A DNA stretch of 58,858 nt from Bacteroidia bacterium (GTDB taxonomy: Bacteria > Bacteroidota > Bacteroidia > Bacteroidales > GWF2-35-48), in assembly GCA_016212695.1 (NCBI GenBank), contig JACREX010000147.1, forward strand, positions 1-58,858, read 5' to 3'. This document shows positions 56,401-58,858 of this stretch, piece by piece. Every line of letters begins with the position of its first letter. Position 1 is the stretch's first letter. Both the position numbers and the translations under genes were made by a program. The notes beneath the pieces are model-generated. The model ran no database searches. It saw nothing but the letters and a program-made list of their open reading frames with translations, and was not told the DNA's origin.

Positions 56401-58207
56401 CGGTTCCATTAGGCGCTGTAACGGTAATGTATGGCGCGGCGATCGTAAATGCCGTATTGCTGACATCATAAGTAGAGGGAGTATAATAATCGCTGACTTT
56501 GACAAGACATTGTGTTGACAATGTGTTTGGAACAGTCCATGCATACGTGCCGTCATTCTCTGTTACGGCAGCGACATCTGTCCACGTAGAACCATTGTTT
56601 GTGGAATATTCTATTTTAACATACGAAGAAGTGACATACTGTGTTGTCCATGTAATGTTGTAACTGTTGCCCACATACCAGGTAACTGCCGTATTCGGGC
56701 TTGTCACGGTTATTACAGGAGTTGGAGGCGAGATGGTGAAAACCGCATCGCTGATATCATATTTGCAGGTGTTGTTGTAGTCTTCCACTTTCACTAAATT
56801 CTGCGTTCCCGGATAGTTGGGTATAGTCCATGAATAGGTATAGTTTGACGTATAGCTTGTGAGCGATGTCCACCCTGTACCGTTATTGGTTGAATAATAA
56901 ACATTGAAATACGTTGAAGTCGGCGCAGAAACCCATGTTACAATTTGCGATGTACCCACCTGCCAGCTTTCTCCCCCGTTTGGAACCGTAACTATCACGT
57001 CCGTATTGGGAGAAATGGTAAATACAGCATTACTTGAATCAACAGTAGCGGAGTTTCCGGTATCATATACTTTAATCAGGGCTTGTGTTGATGAAACATT
57101 CGGAACAGGGTTCCAGTTATAGCTGCTGCCCGATGCGGATGAGGTAATGGTTGTCCATGTAGAGCCGTTATTAACCGAATATTTTATGGTGAATGATGTG
57201 CCGGTTCCCCCGGAGTTCCATGTAATGGTCTGGGAATAACAACCGGTGAGCGTCTCGCTGCCGTTTGGCGCAGTAACCGTAACAAAAGGCGGAGCAATGA
57301 TAAAATTCACATTGCTAATATCATAGGTGGCCGGATTTCCCAGGTCGGTAACTTTTACCAAGCATTGTGTTGACGGTGTATTGGGTATGAGCCATGAATA
57401 CGAACCGGAATTGGTGGTATTGGTTACAACAGGCACCCAGCTTGTGCCATTATTGGTGGAGTAGTCAATTTTAATGGCATTGGAGGTAACCCACTGCGAT
57501 GTCCAGGTGATGTTGTAAGTTTTCCCCACATACCAGGTGACATTTGTATTGGGCGAGGTAACTGTGATTACCGGCGTTGCGGGAGTAATGGTGAACAGGT
57601 TGTCGCTGATATCGTACATGCAGGACGTATTGGTATGATCCTGAATTTTTATGAGGCACGATGTGGAAGGATTGTTAGGCACGCTCCAACTGTAGGTGCC
57701 GTTTGTGATATTTTGGTTGTTGACAATATCCGTATAGGAAGCGCCTCCGTTGAGCGAATATTTTATATCGTAATAATTGGTGGTGCCGGAAGCCACAAAT
57801 GTGACCGCCTGTGTGCTTCCGCCCTGCCAGGTTTCACCTCCGTTAGGGGTAATAAGCAACAGGGGCGCAGTGATAGAGAATGTGGCATCGCTCACGTCGA
57901 AGGTTGCCGGGGTATTTGAATCAGTTACCCTCACTAAGCAGGATGTTGACGACACATTGGGAACTGTCCACGTATATTGGTAATTCGTGATATAAAGCCC
58001 GCTGGTGACCGATATCCACGACGAGCCGTTGTTTACGGAATAGTCAATGGAATAATTGTTCGATACCCCCGATGCGTTCCACGTAATTATTTTCTGCGTG
58101 CATCCCGGCCACACTTCGCCGCCATTGGGCGCTGTGATGGTGATGGTTCCTGCAAATAATGCCAATGACACAAACATTAATCCGAGTAAAAGATAAAATT
58201 TCTTCAT
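50435..58207 (-). CDS. Very large secreted repeat protein: ~21 Ser/Thr-rich Kre9/KNH-like repeats, Ig-like domain, dockerin-like motifs, cohesin-like domain, T9SS type A C-terminal domain
   Basis: 2590 aa; repeats ITVTxPNGGExWxxGxSxxITW...YSTNNGxxWT; DVNTSNGITTLD and DVNASSSVSSLD; ITVPVKVENFNAVSGYQFTITWDPSLLSYVG; C-terminal LLQNYPNPFSDYTNISFVLP. Confidence 0.93.
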   Translation of the reverse strand: MKKFYLLLGLMFVSLALFAGTITITAPNGGEVWPGCTQKIITWNASGVSNNYSIDYSVNNGSSWISVTSGLYITNYQYTWTVPNVSSTSCLVRVTDSNTPATFDVSDATFSITAPLLLITPNGGETWQGGSTQAVTFVASGTTNYYDIKYSLNGGASYTDIVNNQNITNGTYSWSVPNNPSTSCLIKIQDHTNTSCMYDISDNLFTITPATPVITVTSPNTNVTWYVGKTYNITWTSQWVTSNAIKIDYSTNNGTSWVPVVTNTTNSGSYSWLIPNTPSTQCLVKVTDLGNPATYDISNVNFIIAPPFVTVTAPNGSETLTGCYSQTITWNSGGTGTSFTIKYSVNNGSTWTTITSSASGSSYNWNPVPNVSSTQALIKVYDTGNSATVDSSNAVFTISPNTDVIVTVPNGGESWQVGTSQIVTWVSAPTSTYFNVYYSTNNGTGWTSLTSYTSNYTYSWTIPNYPGTQNLVKVEDYNNTCKYDISDAVFTISPPTPVITVTSPNTAVTWYVGNSYNITWTTQYVTSSYVKIEYSTNNGSTWTDVAAVTENDGTYAWTVPNTLSTQCLVKVSDYYTPSTYDVSNTAFTIAAPYITVTAPNGTESWNGCSTQSITWNYAGVTNSFTVKYSTNNGAAWTTLSASATSGSYSWNPVPSISSATALVKVISNGTPAVLDSSNAVFTITPNTDVIVTIPNGGENWQVGTSQTVTWVSAPTSTYFNVYYSTNNGTGWTSLISYTSNHTYSWSIPNYPGTQNLVKVEDYNNTCKFDVSNAVFTITPPTPVITVTSPNTAVTWYVGNSYNITWSTQYVTATYVKIEYSTNNGSTWTDVAAVTENDGAYSWNVPNTPSANCLVKVSDYTNPTTYDVSNVNFTIAVPYITVTSPNGGENWKGCSSKSITWSYAGTSNSFNVKLSSNNGSSWTTLTSSASSGSYTWNPVLSINSANCLVKVTDNGNAAYKDSSNAVFTLVKNTDIIVTAPNGGENWQVATSQNITWVTEPTSTYYNVYYSTNNGTGWTSLYSYTSSHTYAWTIPNYPGTQNLVKVEDYYNSCIYDLSDANFTIAPPMPYITVNSPNTAVTWYVGNAYNITWSSGYLTSSFVAIDYSTNNGTSWTQVINVTENDGAYSWTVPNAPSATCLVRVSEYNNPATFDVSNVNFTIAVPYITVTSPNGGESWKGCSSKSITWNYAGTSNSFNLKLSTNNGSSWSTITSSASSGSYTWNPVPSINSANCLVKVTDNGNAAYKDSSNAVFTLVKNTDIIVTAPNGGENWQVATSQNITWVTEPTSTYYNVYYSTNNGTGWTSLYSYTSSHTYAWTIPNYPGTQNLVKVEDYYNSCIYDISDANFTIAPPTPYITVNSPNTAVTWYVGTAYNITWSSGYLTSSFVAIDYSTNNGTSWTQIINVTENDGTYSWTVPNAPSVNCLVRVSEYNNPTTYDVSNANFTIAIPSLVVTAPNGGENLEACNTQSVTWNSWGLSGSYKIYYSTNNGAAWNLITSSASGSSYNWTIPTVSPLSGNCRIKVQNVNYPSAFDSSDATFTMKPNDDVIVTSPNGGESWQVATSQTISWVSDPGSTYFAVYYSSNNGSTWTSINSYTSAHSVSWTIPNSPGSNYLIKVEDYNNTCKYDVSNASFTVTPAQPQLLTPNGGNTLYYASSYSITWTNQYFNGTYVSLYLSADSGLTWSPIASVTENDGTYSWTIPAIYSNKCLVKVTEYNNPSVYDVSNAVFSINPALVISSPNGDNGSEEWRVCTQTSIHWTAGGCSGTYKIEYSTNNGSTWSTITSSYSAGGTGSITYDWAMPNTPSTLCLVRVTDAGNSAKTDVSDATFTLKPAITVATPNGGESLTVGGSYSITWTSLGASNSYNIDYSTNNGSAWTNIVFNQTITNNTYSWTVPSASSSNCLIKITDNLNTCKTDQSNATFAIGLPAATITVTAPNGGETLTGCNTMNITWNSVSTSNNYTIDYTKDNGATWTTIVSNYNTLSGTYAWTVPNVSSTQCKVKIKDFSSPTVMDESNTNFTISQSVAATVTPGGPTTFCAGNSVILTSSSSTGNVWSPGGQTTQAITVSSTGSYYVVVTSGSCSATSNTVNVTVNPLPGAPVASSNSPVMLNGTIQLNASTVAGASYSWTGPNSFTSALQNPSIPNAQQTMSGTYSVVASVNGCNSTAGTVSVTVSSTPAVVNVSGIVRTETGVAVPGVTLTCAGGTTQTYSTTTNGQYLFSVNDGQSYTITPDKNNDVNTSNGITTLDIILTQRHILGTQALNSAYKIIAADVNASSSVSSLDLVLMRSVVLQTSTTFPNGALWKFVNSDFSFTDVMNPFPFENSRSYSDISVLTDQNFVAAKLGDVNNSWNASISKSGETGSVTFTMESVTAPEGNLITVPVKVENFNAVSGYQFTITWDPSLLSYVGTNNSALTNFFGTNRTGEGILTALWSTENLNGVTLPDGSVAFELLFNVMGNAGTQAQISINSSSTLAEAYDNNLNTLDIISGNSSITIENATALLQHENCGYALLQNYPNPFSDYTNISFVLPKDEKVTITILNYLGETVKQFTDNYAKGMNQVTWDCNTGSGSYIVKMQADKFTGMKKMVVIR
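52140..58150 (-). repeat. Coding repeat region: triplet supermodules, ~855-bp period in the best-conserved copies
   Basis: Three alternating ~95-aa unit types recur in order; TTTTTCACAA at 54441 and 55296 within otherwise near-identical context gives 855 bp. Confidence 0.8.
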
Positions 58208-58329
58208 AGCGTTTAGGTTTAAAATATTACTAAATCTTTTTGGGTTACTTTAAATAAAATGAAATGTAAAACTACAAAAAAAAAGATAAAGAAAAAAATA
58301 GCTGAATATTATTTTGAGGCACCGGCTCG

Positions 58330-58530
58330 CTCGTTGCAAACGAGTGACCAATATCATCAGGTTAAAAATGATATGATGGATATGAGATTATCCCGAATGG
58401 ATAAAATATCAATAACCCCGATACATCGGGGTGGTAATAATGAAGACATCCGTTCAACCCATCAAGGGTTGAATTTTCGGTTTATTAATTTACCGCCGGT
58501 TATTCAATCATATTCAAGCCTTACAGGCTT
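58330..58530. repeat. Cluster of four short perfect hairpins upstream of the 2590-aa gene
   Basis: CTCGTTgcaAACGAG, ACCCCGATacATCGGGGT, TTCAACCCatcaaGGGTTGAA, AAGCCTtacAGGCTT. Confidence 0.75.
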
Positions 58531-58720
58531 TATTTAATGACATTGAACGAGAGACAGCCTATGCCGCGGTAAAAATGCAGAAACCCGAACATTTTAAAAC
58601 TCAGCGTTTGGCCGGATTCCGTTTCTGAAACTGATTATGTTTTAATATATATTTCTATACCTGTTTCCCATCGGCGCCTTCGGGAGCCTCAGTCGCCTTA
58701 TACTCCCACATACCTTTAGG

Positions 58721-58858
58721 GCTTGTAAAATATTAAAGTTTACAATTGCTTTAATTATGAATATCGAATGTCGAACCGCAGAATGCCGAACTTTTACGCA
58801 CTTCAGAATTCGTTATTCGACGTTCGTTATTCGATATTATTAACTTTAAAATGACAAT
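58721..58858. repeat. Heptad-iterated palindrome, copy 2 of a dispersed pair (runs to window end)
   Basis: GAATATC GAATGTC GAACCGC A GAATGCC ... AGAATTC GTTATTC GACGTTC GTTATTC GATATTA; flanks match 28092-28223. Confidence 0.8.

Noticed and set aside
1-58858. tRNA or rRNA genes
   Set aside because: None recognised by eye in the intergenic regions; a tRNAscan/Infernal run would be needed to exclude them firmly.

Overview
About 58.9 kb from what looks like a Bacteroidota chromosome, judged by T9SS-type sorting domains, PorP/SprF, TAnnTTTG-like promoter motifs and gene content. The sequence supports about 27 convincing CDSs. Housekeeping genes: rseP-dxr-M23 peptidase, recO, lon, rnhB, a PAS hybrid histidine kinase, a lipid A-type acyltransferase, mntP, ygeW/ygeY-like genes, prmC-recX-EamA-VOC, ribD and a GT9 glycosyltransferase. 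Surface proteins: three tandem S74 'tail fiber' proteins with YadA-like repeats (5.5-15.1 kb), and a block of very large secreted repeat proteins next to OmpA and PorP/SprF (36.8-58.2 kb). One of these carries three cohesin-like domains and its neighbour carries a dockerin-like plus a cohesin-like domain. A small accessory island (28.2-31.9 kb) holds an aldehyde dehydrogenase and an AbiEii-type nucleotidyltransferase pair, separated by attC-like palindromic repeats, plus an IS200/IS605-type element. The most unusual signal is a set of at least eleven intergenic arrays of short (7-, 8- or 9-nt) words. Most are palindromic: the word is iterated on one arm and its reverse complement on the other. 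The word differs between loci but the architecture is shared. Several carry inserted GC-rich hairpin modules or have terminal-inverted-repeat-like ends. No rRNA, tRNA or CRISPR array was recognised. All calls come from reading the sequence and supplied translations; no searches were run.
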